Source of the DNA: Rhodomicrobium lacus | GTDB lineage: Bacteria > Pseudomonadota > Alphaproteobacteria > Rhizobiales > Rhodomicrobiaceae | Direction of reading: 5' to 3' | Length of the DNA stretch: 64,000 bases | Assembly (NCBI RefSeq): GCF_003992725.1 | Contig: NZ_RZNF01000007.1 | Coordinates: forward strand, 248,001-312,000 | Shown: piece by piece, positions 1 through 9,200 of the stretch | Layout: every line of letters begins with the position of its first letter | How positions within the stretch are numbered: position 1 is the stretch's first letter | The notes under the pieces: generated by a model | Seen by the model: the letters and a program-made list of their open reading frames with translations, nothing else | Database searches by the model: none | Told to the model about the DNA's origin: nothing | Translations under genes and position numbers: made by a program

Positions 1-708
1 TTCCCATGCGGGAAGCTGCGCCGCGAGCGCGCCGTCGCGATTGAGCGCGAAGGACGCGCCGTCGAACACAAGCTCGTCCTGCCCGCCCACCTGATTGACA
101 TAAAGAAGCGGCAGGCCCGTTTCGGCCACGCGTGCGCGGGCGACGTCGAGCCGTTGGGCGCGCTTTTTCACCGTGAAGGGCGATCCGTTCGGCGAAATCA
201 GAAGCTCCGCGCCGCGCGCCGCGAGCGAACCGGCAATCGCGGGCGTCCAGATGTCCTCGCAGATCGGCAGGCCGAGACGAAGCCCGGCGAAATCCACCGG
301 CTCGGGCAGGGGCCCCGGCGCGAACACGCGCTTCTCGTCGAACACGCTGTAATTCGGCAGATCGACCTTATAGCGCACAGCTTCGATGCGCCCGCCGGCG
401 AGCAGTGCAACGGCGTTGTAGACCTTGCCGTCCTCCCCCCATGGCGTGCCGACGAGCAGCGCCGGGCCGCCATCCGCCGTCTCCGCCGCCAGCGCGCGCA
501 CCGCATCCATGCAGGCCGCTACGAAGGCGGGCTTCAAAATCAGATCCTCGGGGGGATAACCCGCAAGAAAAAGTTCGGGAAAGACGACCAGATCGGCGCC
601 GGGCGCGCTCGCTTGCCCGCGAGATTCAAGGGCGAGCGCCACGTTTCCGGCGAGGTCGCCCACAACGGGGTTGAGCTGAGCGCAGGCGATGCGCAAGGAT
701 ACAGTCAT
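1..708 (-). CDS. nadE: Glutamine-dependent NAD+ synthetase, N-terminal 236 residues (runs off the left edge)
   Basis: Translating the minus strand gives an open frame to the window edge. It matches the nitrilase-type glutaminase domain of NadE, which supplies ammonia for the last step of NAD+ synthesis in the cytoplasm. Visible landmarks are the N-terminal AQLNPVVGDLAGN, the catalytic Glu in FPELFLAGYPPEDL, the Lys-containing KVDLPNYSVFDEKRVF and the nucleophile Cys in LPICEDIWTP, followed by SPNGSPFTVKK and VNQVGGQDELVFDG. The synthetase (ATP-pyrophosphatase) half lies outside the window, so the fusion form is inferred from these family-specific motifs. The ATG at 706-708 matches the usual NadE N-terminus. 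The plus-strand frame over the same bases is a shadow. Confidence 0.9.
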   Translation of the reverse strand, partial: MTVSLRIACAQLNPVVGDLAGNVALALESRGQASAPGADLVVFPELFLAGYPPEDLILKPAFVAACMDAVRALAAETADGGPALLVGTPWGEDGKVYNAVALLAGGRIEAVRYKVDLPNYSVFDEKRVFAPGPLPEPVDFAGLRLGLPICEDIWTPAIAGSLAARGAELLISPNGSPFTVKKRAQRLDVARARVAETGLPLLYVNQVGGQDELVFDGASFALNRDGALAAQLPAWE

Positions 709-1005
709 GGCGCGAAGGTCTCCGTTCCCCGCCGACGAGGACGGCGAGATGGTGTGCAGGGTGCACCACAAATTACGTCACGTTGCACGATTTTACGTCG
801 AATTACGGCAGACTTGCACACGAATTCAAGACCCGAGTGCGGTCCGGGGCCTCGGTCTGGCAGAACGCCCGTCGCCAAGAAGGAGAGGCCCTTCAGCAGG
901 CGACCACAGGATTTCGCCAATCGGCGCCGTCGAGCGGTTGCCTAAACAGGCGCGATTTGTTATTTGCACTGGGAGTGTGCGCTCGTACGCAGAGTGTGGC
1001 GCCGT

Positions 1006-1080
1006 GCCGGCTTAGCACAGTGGTAGTGCAGCGGTTTTGTAAACCGAAGGTCGGGGGTTCAAATCCCTCAGCCGGCACCA
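1006..1080 (+). tRNA. tRNA-Thr (anticodon TGT)
   Basis: The sequence folds as a cloverleaf. The acceptor arms GCCGGCT (1006-1012) and AGCCGGC (1070-1076) pair perfectly. The anticodon loop TTTGTAA places TGT at 1038-1040, the T-arm carries GGTTCAAAT, and CCA is encoded at 1078-1080. The first base pair of the anticodon stem is a mismatch by my reading. Confidence 0.95.
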
Positions 1081-1398
1081 CAACGTTGCGTTGCAATATG
1101 AGGCTTCCAGCAGCCTTAGCTGAACTCGCACGAGGCGAATCATGTCGCTTGGCATTCAAGCTTAGTCCCAGCCCGAGACGGAAGACCTTCACCAAGTCTC
1201 AACCACTTCGACACGTCTTCGCGTTGTCAGACGCCTCGCGCAAGGCTGAAAAGCGCCTTTCTCTCCTGCGGGATCGCCTTGCCGTCCGTCGCCGAGAGCG
1301 CTGCAGCGCCGAGCCGCCGATGAAGCGGCACGAACGCTGTTGAGCAGGTCAGGAAGAGACGTCATGGCCTCACCGTCAGACCCACTGAAATCCCTGCA
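1081..1398. other. Intergenic region without a recognisable gene
   Basis: The 318 bases between tRNA-Thr and the 3' end of the TonB receptor gene show no convincing coding frame, repeat or terminator. The frames that cross it are interrupted or run antisense through the tRNA. Confidence 0.5.
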
Positions 1399-3666
1399 TC
1401 AGAAATCGATCTTCGTGCTGACCAGGAAGGTGCGTCCGGTTTCATAGAGAGGCTGCACAACGCCGGTGCCATACTCAAGACCGTAGGTTCCGCGCGCGGA
1501 ATAAGTCGCATCGAAGATGTTCTTCACCTCGCCGCGAAGCGTCAGTGATCGCAGCGACGGCGGACGGTATTCAACGAAGGCATTGGCGACCTGATAGCCC
1601 TTGATTGTGCCGAACGTGCTATCCGTCCGTTGCGTGAGTTCGTCATAGTCGAAAACGATTTCGATATCGGCGCCGACGGTTACGTTCCATTGCGCGATGG
1701 TATGCGCCGCTTCGAATGCCAGCACGTCGCCGATCGGGGCCGTGAGGTAGTTTCCAAGATAGGTGTCGGCTTTCTTGCCGTCGATCTCCGCGTCAGTGCG
1801 CACAAATCGCACGCGCGCGAAGCCGTCGCCCCAATCATAGGCGGCGCTGAGGTTGAAGCCGCGGGTTTGCACGTCGAAGGCGCGCAAAGGCTCCTTGTAA
1901 AGGGGCACGCGCGCATTATCGATTTCGGTCTGGAACACGCCCGCTTCGAACCGCAGGGCCCCGTATGGGATGACGAAGCCAGCGGTGTAGTTGTCAGACG
2001 TTACCGACTTCGGTCCGGTGCCGTAACTCCAGGCTGAGTTCTGGACATAATTCTCCGCAAGCGGAACACCCGCCCAGACATGGGAATACCCGGCCTTGAC
2101 GGAAAGAAAGCTCGCCAGTTCGTATTCGCCTGAAACATTGGAGCTAAGGCCTTGATCGCTTGATTCGAAGCCGTTGACGCCTTCGAAGCGCTGGTGGTCG
2201 CCACGCACGCCGAAAGACAGCTTCGTGCGCTCCAAAGGCGTCAGCCTTGCCTGAGCGTAGGCGCCGAAATTCCAGGCTTTTTCCGCTGTCGAAGGCGTAT
2301 TGCCAATGTATTTTGCACGCTCGCGATAGAAATCCACGCCCGTTACGACATTTCCAAGCGACAAGGCAAATTTGTTTTCAAAGCGTCCGTTAATGCTATC
2401 GGTGATGCCTTCACTGGTGTAATCGTAAATGTATGTTTTTGTCACATACTGATCTATCATCACGTTCGATTTATTATAGGCCAGCACAATTTTTGGATCC
2501 CACCAGCCAACCGGCGTCTGATCAGTATAGGTGAACACTGTATTCTGCCGCTCAAGCGTGTAGGGGCGCAGGACGGGCCACTTCGACTCGTCTGCAGCCA
2601 TTCGCGCGGCGTTCGCACGAAAGGGCCGGAGGGCGTCGTCTCGCACCTGCTCATGGCTGATCTCGAAGCGATGGCCGCCAGCGCTCTCATAGGCAAATTT
2701 GCCAAGGCCGCTTAGGAAGTCCGTCTTTGTGCCGAGCACTTCGTCTCCATTGCCGGCAGTGAAATTGCTTCCTTTGGCATAATTGAACGAGCCGAGGGCC
2801 TCGAAACCATTCTGGCGGCCGTAGGCAGCAAGATTGTTCGTCGCGGTGTTGCTGTTGAAATTGTAGGTCGTCTTCAGAAAGCCGCCGACGCCATCCTGGG
2901 ACAACAGATCCGCGACGTCCTTGGTCTCGTAAGCGATCGCGCCGCCGAGTGCGCCCGGGCCCGCATCGGCGGGAGCCACGCCCGCATCGACGCGCACGGC
3001 CTTGAGAAGGCTCGGATCGATCACCGTCGTCGCGTTGTGATGGAAAACCTTGTTATTTTGGCGCGCGCCGTCAATTGAGACTGCCAGATTGGTTTCCTCG
3101 ATGCCCTGCACATACACCTTCTGAGAGGTGGGCAAGGACGAACCGACCGTGACGCGCGGCTCTCCTCTGAAAACGCCCCTGACGTCGGTGGCGTTGTGAC
3201 GTTCGAGATCCGCGCTCGTGATGTTGACCTCGCTGACGCCGTCTCGCCCGATACCTTCCCCCGCGCCTCTGACGTCGATCGTATCGAGAGCTATGCCCCC
3301 TGCGATACCGCCAGCGCCTACGCCCGCATCTCCGCCCTGCGTCTCGATCGCGACCGTTCGTGAGCCCGTGAAGCGATAGGTCAGGTCCGAACCTGCAAGG
3401 ATCGCCCCGAGCGCCGCTTCCGCCGAATACCGTCCCTTGACGGGCTTTGCGGATCCACCGATCGCGCCGGTTCCCGCACGAACCACCTGAATTCCGGTCG
3501 CCGCCGTGAAGTCGGCCAGCGCGGAAAGACGCTGTTTGGCTGGAATATTGAAATCGTAGGTTGCGTTCGTCTGAGCCCATGCCTCAGACATATTGGAGAA
3601 GACGAACGATAACGCGCACATAGACACACCGCAGCTCAGCGCTGCGATTCTTACGTAGTTCTGCAT
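1399..3666 (-). CDS. TonB-dependent outer-membrane receptor with STN domain (heme/iron uptake type)
   Basis: This is an outer-membrane transporter, probably for heme or an iron complex. The start at 3666 (MQNYVRIAALS) gives a good signal peptide ending near AWA-Q, residue 31; the longer upstream frame would bury it. Residues about 35-105 are an STN (secretin/TonB short N-terminal) domain, which in FecA-type receptors contacts the FecR anti-sigma protein. A TonB-box-like LDTIDVRG follows, then a plug with SIDGARQNN and DAGVAPADAGPGALGGAI, the pattern of hemoglobin/hemin receptors. A long beta-barrel ends in the expected terminal Phe (STKIDF). The gene lies directly downstream of fecR- and fecI-like genes, so cell-surface signalling control is likely. 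The heme substrate is inferred from plug similarity only. Confidence 0.88.
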   Translation of the reverse strand: MQNYVRIAALSCGVSMCALSFVFSNMSEAWAQTNATYDFNIPAKQRLSALADFTAATGIQVVRAGTGAIGGSAKPVKGRYSAEAALGAILAGSDLTYRFTGSRTVAIETQGGDAGVGAGGIAGGIALDTIDVRGAGEGIGRDGVSEVNITSADLERHNATDVRGVFRGEPRVTVGSSLPTSQKVYVQGIEETNLAVSIDGARQNNKVFHHNATTVIDPSLLKAVRVDAGVAPADAGPGALGGAIAYETKDVADLLSQDGVGGFLKTTYNFNSNTATNNLAAYGRQNGFEALGSFNYAKGSNFTAGNGDEVLGTKTDFLSGLGKFAYESAGGHRFEISHEQVRDDALRPFRANAARMAADESKWPVLRPYTLERQNTVFTYTDQTPVGWWDPKIVLAYNKSNVMIDQYVTKTYIYDYTSEGITDSINGRFENKFALSLGNVVTGVDFYRERAKYIGNTPSTAEKAWNFGAYAQARLTPLERTKLSFGVRGDHQRFEGVNGFESSDQGLSSNVSGEYELASFLSVKAGYSHVWAGVPLAENYVQNSAWSYGTGPKSVTSDNYTAGFVIPYGALRFEAGVFQTEIDNARVPLYKEPLRAFDVQTRGFNLSAAYDWGDGFARVRFVRTDAEIDGKKADTYLGNYLTAPIGDVLAFEAAHTIAQWNVTVGADIEIVFDYDELTQRTDSTFGTIKGYQVANAFVEYRPPSLRSLTLRGEVKNIFDATYSARGTYGLEYGTGVVQPLYETGRTFLVSTKIDF

Positions 3667-3763
3667 TAGTAGTGCCCCACACCCATACTCGGGGCACGCG
3701 TTCAGCGGCCCCACCCATGTGTTCAACGGGCAGGAGGGGCAAACCCCGCAAAAAAAGTGAGAC

Positions 3764-4753
3764 TCACCGATAGATCAGGGTCGCGAAGCCGGGCACAGAC
3801 AAGATTCGGACTTTGAGCACGCTTTGCAGCGCCTCCAAGACAGTACCCGGATCGTCGGCGCGAAAGGTGCCGGAGAGCGTGAGGCGCTTCAGGTCCGGAT
3901 TGGCGAACAGGACGCGGCCGGGCGTCATTTTACCAAGTTCTTCAACGACGCGGGAAAGGGGAGCCCGGTCAAGAATGATCAACCCACGACGCCAGGCGAG
4001 AGCCTGGTCGGGATCGACGGCAACGGGCGAGCCCAAGCTGTCATTCTGCAGCGCAACGCTCTGCCGCGCTTTCAGCCGCACCGGGCTGCGTGAGAGGTGT
4101 GCATCGGACACGGCGACCTCGCCACGCTCCACGGTGACGGCACCGGCCTCGCGATCGACCCCGAAGGCTGTGCCGAGCACCTGGGAATCGACGCGCCCTG
4201 CATGCACGATGAAAGGACGCGTTTTGTCCGGTACGACGTCGAACCAGACCCGGCCACGCAGCAGGGTAATCTCGCGAAGTTCCTTCCCCATACGACTGTC
4301 AAGGGCTGTATCGCCGTCAAGAAAGGCCGTCGTGCCGTCGACCAAGCGCACTTCACGCCGTTCGCCGGGCCACGTCGCGATATCGGCGAAAGCTCGGTCG
4401 AGAAGGCCCGCATCTCGCCATATGGCAACGCCACCCGAGAGCAGCACCATGACTGTCGCGGCTGCGGCGTATCTAAATCCTCGAAGCAGTCCCGTGCGCC
4501 GTTGCCTTTCAGAGCGGTCGGGGGCGCGATGCCAGCCGGTAGCCGCAAGCTGCGCCGCCGGGCGGTCGAGCGCGCCCCACAGTTCGGAGACATCGCGCAT
4601 CGCCTCATGATGGGCGGGATCGGCCGCAAGCCAGGTCTGATATGAGCGCCGCGTCGCTTCGGAGGCGAGGGGGTTGTTGAGGCGGACGAACCATTCGGTT
4701 GCCTCGCGCGAAGCCCGCTCGCGGTCCTCGCTGTCGTCGGTTGCGGATTCCAT
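3764..4753 (-). CDS. fecR: FecR-family anti-sigma / sigma-regulator protein
   Basis: This inner-membrane protein relays substrate binding at the TonB receptor to the ECF sigma factor. The N-terminal 65 residues are the cytoplasmic DUF4880-type anti-sigma domain (ATEWFVRLNNP, W-x-AADPAHHEAM). One membrane span follows (about residues 95-112, AAATVMVLLSGGVAIW), then the periplasmic FecR domain (VRLVDGTTAFLDGDTAL, VLGTAFGVD, VERGEV) and a C-terminal STN-like segment. At 329 residues it has the usual length. It sits between the sigma gene upstream and the receptor gene downstream, all in one direction. Confidence 0.9.
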   Translation of the reverse strand: MESATDDSEDRERASREATEWFVRLNNPLASEATRRSYQTWLAADPAHHEAMRDVSELWGALDRPAAQLAATGWHRAPDRSERQRRTGLLRGFRYAAAATVMVLLSGGVAIWRDAGLLDRAFADIATWPGERREVRLVDGTTAFLDGDTALDSRMGKELREITLLRGRVWFDVVPDKTRPFIVHAGRVDSQVLGTAFGVDREAGAVTVERGEVAVSDAHLSRSPVRLKARQSVALQNDSLGSPVAVDPDQALAWRRGLIILDRAPLSRVVEELGKMTPGRVLFANPDLKRLTLSGTFRADDPGTVLEALQSVLKVRILSVPGFATLIYR

Positions 4754-4977
4754 CGCAAAGCGTTCTCTCGCAAATCGTCAGTTCTTAAAGCGTGTTTAGA
4801 CTTATATTAAGGCCTGAGCAGATTGAACCCCAGCGCTCTGGCCGTCGATTTCAGATGGAGAGAGTGCACGTTTTCCGGGACGCTCGCTCGCAGCGGACAA
4901 CGCCAAGCCGCAGAAACATGGCCAATGAGAGCGGGGGGCGCTTGTGCTCTCAACTTCACAAAAACGCCAGCTTTGCC

Positions 4978-5478
4978 TCAAGCTTTCTCGCGCCGTCGCT
5001 TCCAGTCGCGGCAGAATTCGAGGGCGGAGATCATTTCCTTCTCGACGGTAGAGACCGAAATGCCCAAGGTGCGTGCAATCTGGGGATGGGTCATGCCGTC
5101 GATCTTGCTCAGAAGCAGGATGCGCTGGGTACGACGCGGCAGCGTTTCCAGCGCGCGCATCAGCGCGTCGAATTCCATCCGGCTCGCAGCCGCATCCTCC
5201 GGACAAACCTCACCGGCTTGCACCTGCTCGGTCGACACGCTCTTGGCGTAGGCGGCACGCACCTGCTCGGCCCGCACGGCATCAAGCGCAAGATTGCGCG
5301 CCGTTGTAACCACCAGACCGACATCACGTTCCCTTACATCGCGGTTCATGAGCTTGAGAAAGGTGTCGTGAACAACATCCTCCGCCGTGTGCGCATTGCC
5401 CGTGATCCGCCGGATCAGCCGATGAAGCCGACCTTGCTCGGTACCAAAAATGTTGAGCAGTTGCGTAGCAGACGACAT
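4978..5478 (-). CDS. fecI: FecI-type ECF RNA polymerase sigma factor
   Basis: This ECF sigma factor has region 2 (LIRRITGNAHTAEDVVHDTFLKLM) and region 4 (LPRRTQRILLLSKIDGMTHPQIARTLGISVSTVEKEM). Its place before fecR and a TonB receptor gene identifies it as a FecI-type regulator of iron/heme uptake. I chose the ATG at 5478, which has GAGGGGG just upstream and starts the conserved part (MSSATQLLNIFGTEQGRL). The frame stays open to an ATG at 5523 (15 residues more), which is less likely. A TTTAGAA-type sequence lies about 75-90 bases upstream. Confidence 0.88.
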   Translation of the reverse strand: MSSATQLLNIFGTEQGRLHRLIRRITGNAHTAEDVVHDTFLKLMNRDVRERDVGLVVTTARNLALDAVRAEQVRAAYAKSVSTEQVQAGEVCPEDAAASRMEFDALMRALETLPRRTQRILLLSKIDGMTHPQIARTLGISVSTVEKEMISALEFCRDWKRRREKA

Positions 5479-6237
5479 AGCCCCCTCATCGTCAACCAGC
5501 AGCCTGCTCGTGACAAAGACCACGAGCTAAGGGCTGCCGCGCCCTAAAGTTATAGTAGTTCTAAACTGGTATTGCATGCCCATTTGATTAACCGCATTAT
5601 TCCTGGACATGTCAACGCATCCTTGGCGATTGTTTATTCCGATAAGCTGCGCGTCTGACGCGTTTGCAACACCGATACGCAGGAAACGACTTTGAACATT
5701 TGATAGCGGCGGTACTTATCGTATACGGGCATCGGTTCAAACCAATTGAAACGCAACGACGTCGAATCAGAACTCGGTCATTGTATAATTATTCTAACTC
5801 TTTTTTGCAATTTGGCGCCCCGGCGCCTTGATTTTTACATGAGGACTTTCTGCAAAGGAGCTGGCCGCTGCGAGGCTGGAAGCCGGCAAGCACTACGTTG
5901 GCCGGGTCAAGCTTCGGCGTGCTGGCTTCATCGATCATCGCGCTTCGTCATCGCGAGGCGTTTGCTCAAGAGCCATGGCCCGCAGCAGATCAACCGATCA
6001 GGCTCCATCAGCTCGGCGCCGGTCTCGCGACTCTCACCGTGACCGGCGGCATCGTCGCCCCTCGCCGATTGCGCGTGCTGGTCGCCGCATCCGGCTTCAC
6101 TCGCTCGACTTCGGTCCCTGAGACGGTGCAAGATTGTTGAGCGAGCCGACCATCAGGTCCCGCGCCCGCACGGGGCTTGCCGTTCCGCCGGAGCGCGGCA
6201 AGACCAGCATGCCTCAGGTTCCGCGCGCGCGCGGCCA
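5479..6237. other. Intergenic region, about 760 bases
   Basis: The left part is AT-richer than its surroundings and holds the fecI upstream region. A TATAAT lies at 5784-5789 without a convincing -35 box. Two tandem GGCGCC palindromes (5814-5827) are followed by a run of five T at 5832-5836. The right part (about 5890-6237) is GC-rich and has a short open frame, but I recognise no protein in it. It could hold remnants of a gene. Confidence 0.4.
5550..5566 (-). promoter_or_regulatory. Candidate iron-responsive (Irr/ICE-like) operator upstream of fecI
   Basis: Read on the minus strand the site is GTTTAGAACTACTATAA. The left half TTTAGAAC matches the iron-control element half-site known from rhizobial Irr targets; the right half is imperfect. 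Its position 5' of the sigma gene is sensible. The assignment is inference. Confidence 0.3.
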
Positions 6238-9200
6238 TCACGTCGCGGGCGTATGCCCCGGCAGACCGTCGACCGGCGCTTGCACGGCGGCGGTGCCGGA
6301 AACGGCGGGGGCCTCCCGCGACGCAGGGCGCACATTCGCCTCGCGCGGCTCCATCGCCCGCACCGTCGCCTTGCGTTCGAGCTTTCCCCAGCCGACCACG
6401 CGGCCCTGAAGCGCCCTTACCACGGACTTCGCCACCACGTAATACATCACTTGCCGGTAGCCGAAGCGCTGGAGCACGAGCCACCAGAGGAGCGAGCGGT
6501 CCTCCCGCTTTTCCAGCACGAACGCGATCAGCGCGGCCGACAGGTCCACGGTCATGAACACGGCATAATAGGTCAGCGTGATCATGAAGTTTTCCGGATT
6601 GAACTGCGAGCCATGCTGCAGGTAGTCGACTCCGGTGCGCACGATCTGCACGAGGAGCAGCAGGTCAACCAGGGGCGATATCAGCGCGAGCACGATCTGG
6701 AACAGCCACACCTGCGGCAGCGCGACCATGCCCAGCGCGCCGTAGCGCGGATTGAGGTTGGCGGCGCGATGTTTCCAGAGGCATTGCAGCGTGCCGAACG
6801 CCCAGCGGAAGCGCTGCTTCGCTAGGCCGCCCATCGTATCGGGCGCTTCGGTCCACGCCAGCGCATCGGCATCGAACAGCACCTTGTAGCCCGCGCGCTG
6901 TACGGAGATGGTCAAGTCCTGATCCTCGGCGAGCGTATTCGACGGGAAGCCGCCGAGCCCCGTGATGGCCTCGCGGCGCCATGCGCCGACCGCGCCCGGC
7001 ACCACCGTAATGCAGTCGAGCGTCGCGAGCGCGCGCCGTTCGAGATTTTGCGCCGTGATGTATTCGAGCGCCTGCCAGCGGGTCAGCACGTTGATCCGGT
7101 TGCCGACCTTCGCATTGCCCGCGACTGCGCCGACCTTCGGATCGGCGAACCAGCGCACCAGCCGCGAGATGGTCAGCGGCTCGAACTGCGTGTCGGCGTC
7201 GAGCACGACGACAATATCGCCCGTCGCCTGCGCCAGCGCGAGGTTGATGGCGTGAGCCTTGCCGCCGTTCGAAGTCTGAATGAGGCTCACGCGCGGATCG
7301 TCCGCGAACTCGCCGCGCACGACGTCGGCCGTGTTATCTGTGGAACCGTCGTCCACGACGATCACGTCGAGCTTCCGGTGAGAAGAGGCGAGGATCTGCC
7401 GGATCGACGCGGCAATCACCTTCGCCTCGTTGAAAGCGGGGATCAGCACCGACACGGAAAGATCGTCCACATAAGCAGGATCGGCGCGCCGCTTCCGGCG
7501 CCGGTTGCCGTAAGCCGCCAGCCCGCACAGCACGACGAGCCGGCCGAGGCCGAGCGCAATTGCCGCGATGAACAGCGTCGTCAGCGCGTTCTGAAACAGG
7601 TTCAGCGTGTAGAACATGTAGCGGTTGAAGACGGACGCGGCCTCGTCCGCGGGCACCGGCGGCATGGCGCGGTCTCTGGACCAGCCAGCCATTTCCGAGA
7701 CCGTCGCGAACTCGAAGCCGCGCGCGCGAAGCTCGTCGATGATCCTCGGGAGGGCCTCCACGGTCGTCGTGCGGTCTCCGCCCGAATCATGCAGAAGCAC
7801 GATCTGCCCGCGCTTTTCGAGGTCGGGGTCGGTCGACTGCGCAACGATGCGCTGCACGATCTCGTCGGCCGTGGGCTTCATCCAGTCGTCGGGGTCCACC
7901 TTGAGCCCCACAGTGACGTAACCGAGACGCTCGGCGACTTCGAGCGGGCCGATTTCCTGCGCGGTCGAAGGTTCGGCGTCGCCGAAATAGGGGGGCCGGA
8001 ACAGCCGCGTCGATCGGCCCGTCAGCGCCTCGATCAGCCGCTGCGTGGCGTTGATCTCGATGGCGGCGACACTGTCGGAGACTTCGCCGATATTCGGATG
8101 CGTGAAGGTGTGGTTGCCGAGATCGTGGCCTTCCGCCAGCACCCGCTGCACGAGCTTCGGATTGGCCGCGCCATTTTCGCCGATGATGAAGAACGTGGCG
8201 TGCACATTCTTCTCTTTCAGGATTTCCAGAATCTTCGGCGTCCATTCGGGACTAGGCCCGTCGTCGAACGTGAGCGCGATCTTGCCGGGAGCATCGCCAA
8301 AACGCCGGATCACGAACGACGCCGGCATCGCGGTGTAGTTTTCCGCAACGATGGTCGCGTTCTGTTCGTCGGTCTTGAACGTACGCGCGCCCGCCTTCGG
8401 ATCGGCGGCGACCTGAAGAAGCTCGCCCTTGCCTATGAAGTTCACATCCGCCGTGGGAACGATGGTTTCAAGGGAAGCGGGCGGGGAAGCGCCGTAGCTG
8501 CGCGGCAGAACCTGCCACAAGGAGGGGTCTTCGGACCCCAGCCGCCAGATCGCGTATCCCGCCGGACGATACTTGTCCGCCGCGCGCAGATGGTTGTAGG
8601 CCGTCACAGCATCCATGAACCAGACGCGATGCGTCTGCCCGTCTTCCATATAGGAGAAGCGCGGGTTGAGCGTGGCGGAGTCGAGATCCACCGTTGCCCT
8701 GGCATCGCGCGCGGCGAGCATGATTTCCTGGAAGGTGAGATCTTCGGCCGGGGCCTTGCTGCCCACCGTCCAGTCGTAGCCGTAATTGCCGACAGCGACG
8801 ATGGTATGCGCGGGGTCGAGGTCGCGCATGCGAAGGGCGAGACGAGTCGAGAACCATGACTGTGACGCGATCGGGCCGGGTTCGCCCTCCGCCCAATGCT
8901 CGTCATAGCCCATGAGCATCACGTAGTCGCTGACCTTGGCATAAGCCTTGTAGTTCCATCGCGGATCGTCGAAGGGAGCCGCGATGGAAACGACGAGCCC
9001 CTTCGGCTGGAACGCGGAGCGAACTTCACCGAGAAACGCGAGATAGTCATTGTGCGCGTTGTCCGGCACCTGCTCGAAGTCGAATACGAGACCTTGCAGC
9101 TTGTGCTCCTCAAGGAACGCGAGCATGCCTTCGATGCGGGCCTTGCGCTTTTCGGGGTCGGCGAGCAATCGGCCAAGGCCGGGACCATCCCATTTCGCGC

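Noticed and set aside
154-945. Long plus-strand frame of 263 residues at the left edge
   Set aside because: It is antisense to the NAD synthetase gene, whose conserved motifs are clear on the minus strand, and its product is Arg-rich and unlike any protein.
893-1195. Minus-strand frame containing VPAEGFEPPTFGLQNRC
   Set aside because: This is the well-known false protein made by translating the antisense of a tRNA gene; here it is tRNA-Thr.
5898-6140. Small plus-strand frame with a hydrophobic start in the intergenic region
   Set aside because: There is no SD, no recognisable protein, and it runs into the antisense of nothing conserved; support is too weak.
7048-8859. 603-residue plus-strand frame
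   Set aside because: It is opposite the GH18-NodB-GT2 gene; high GC at third codon positions keeps the antisense frame open.
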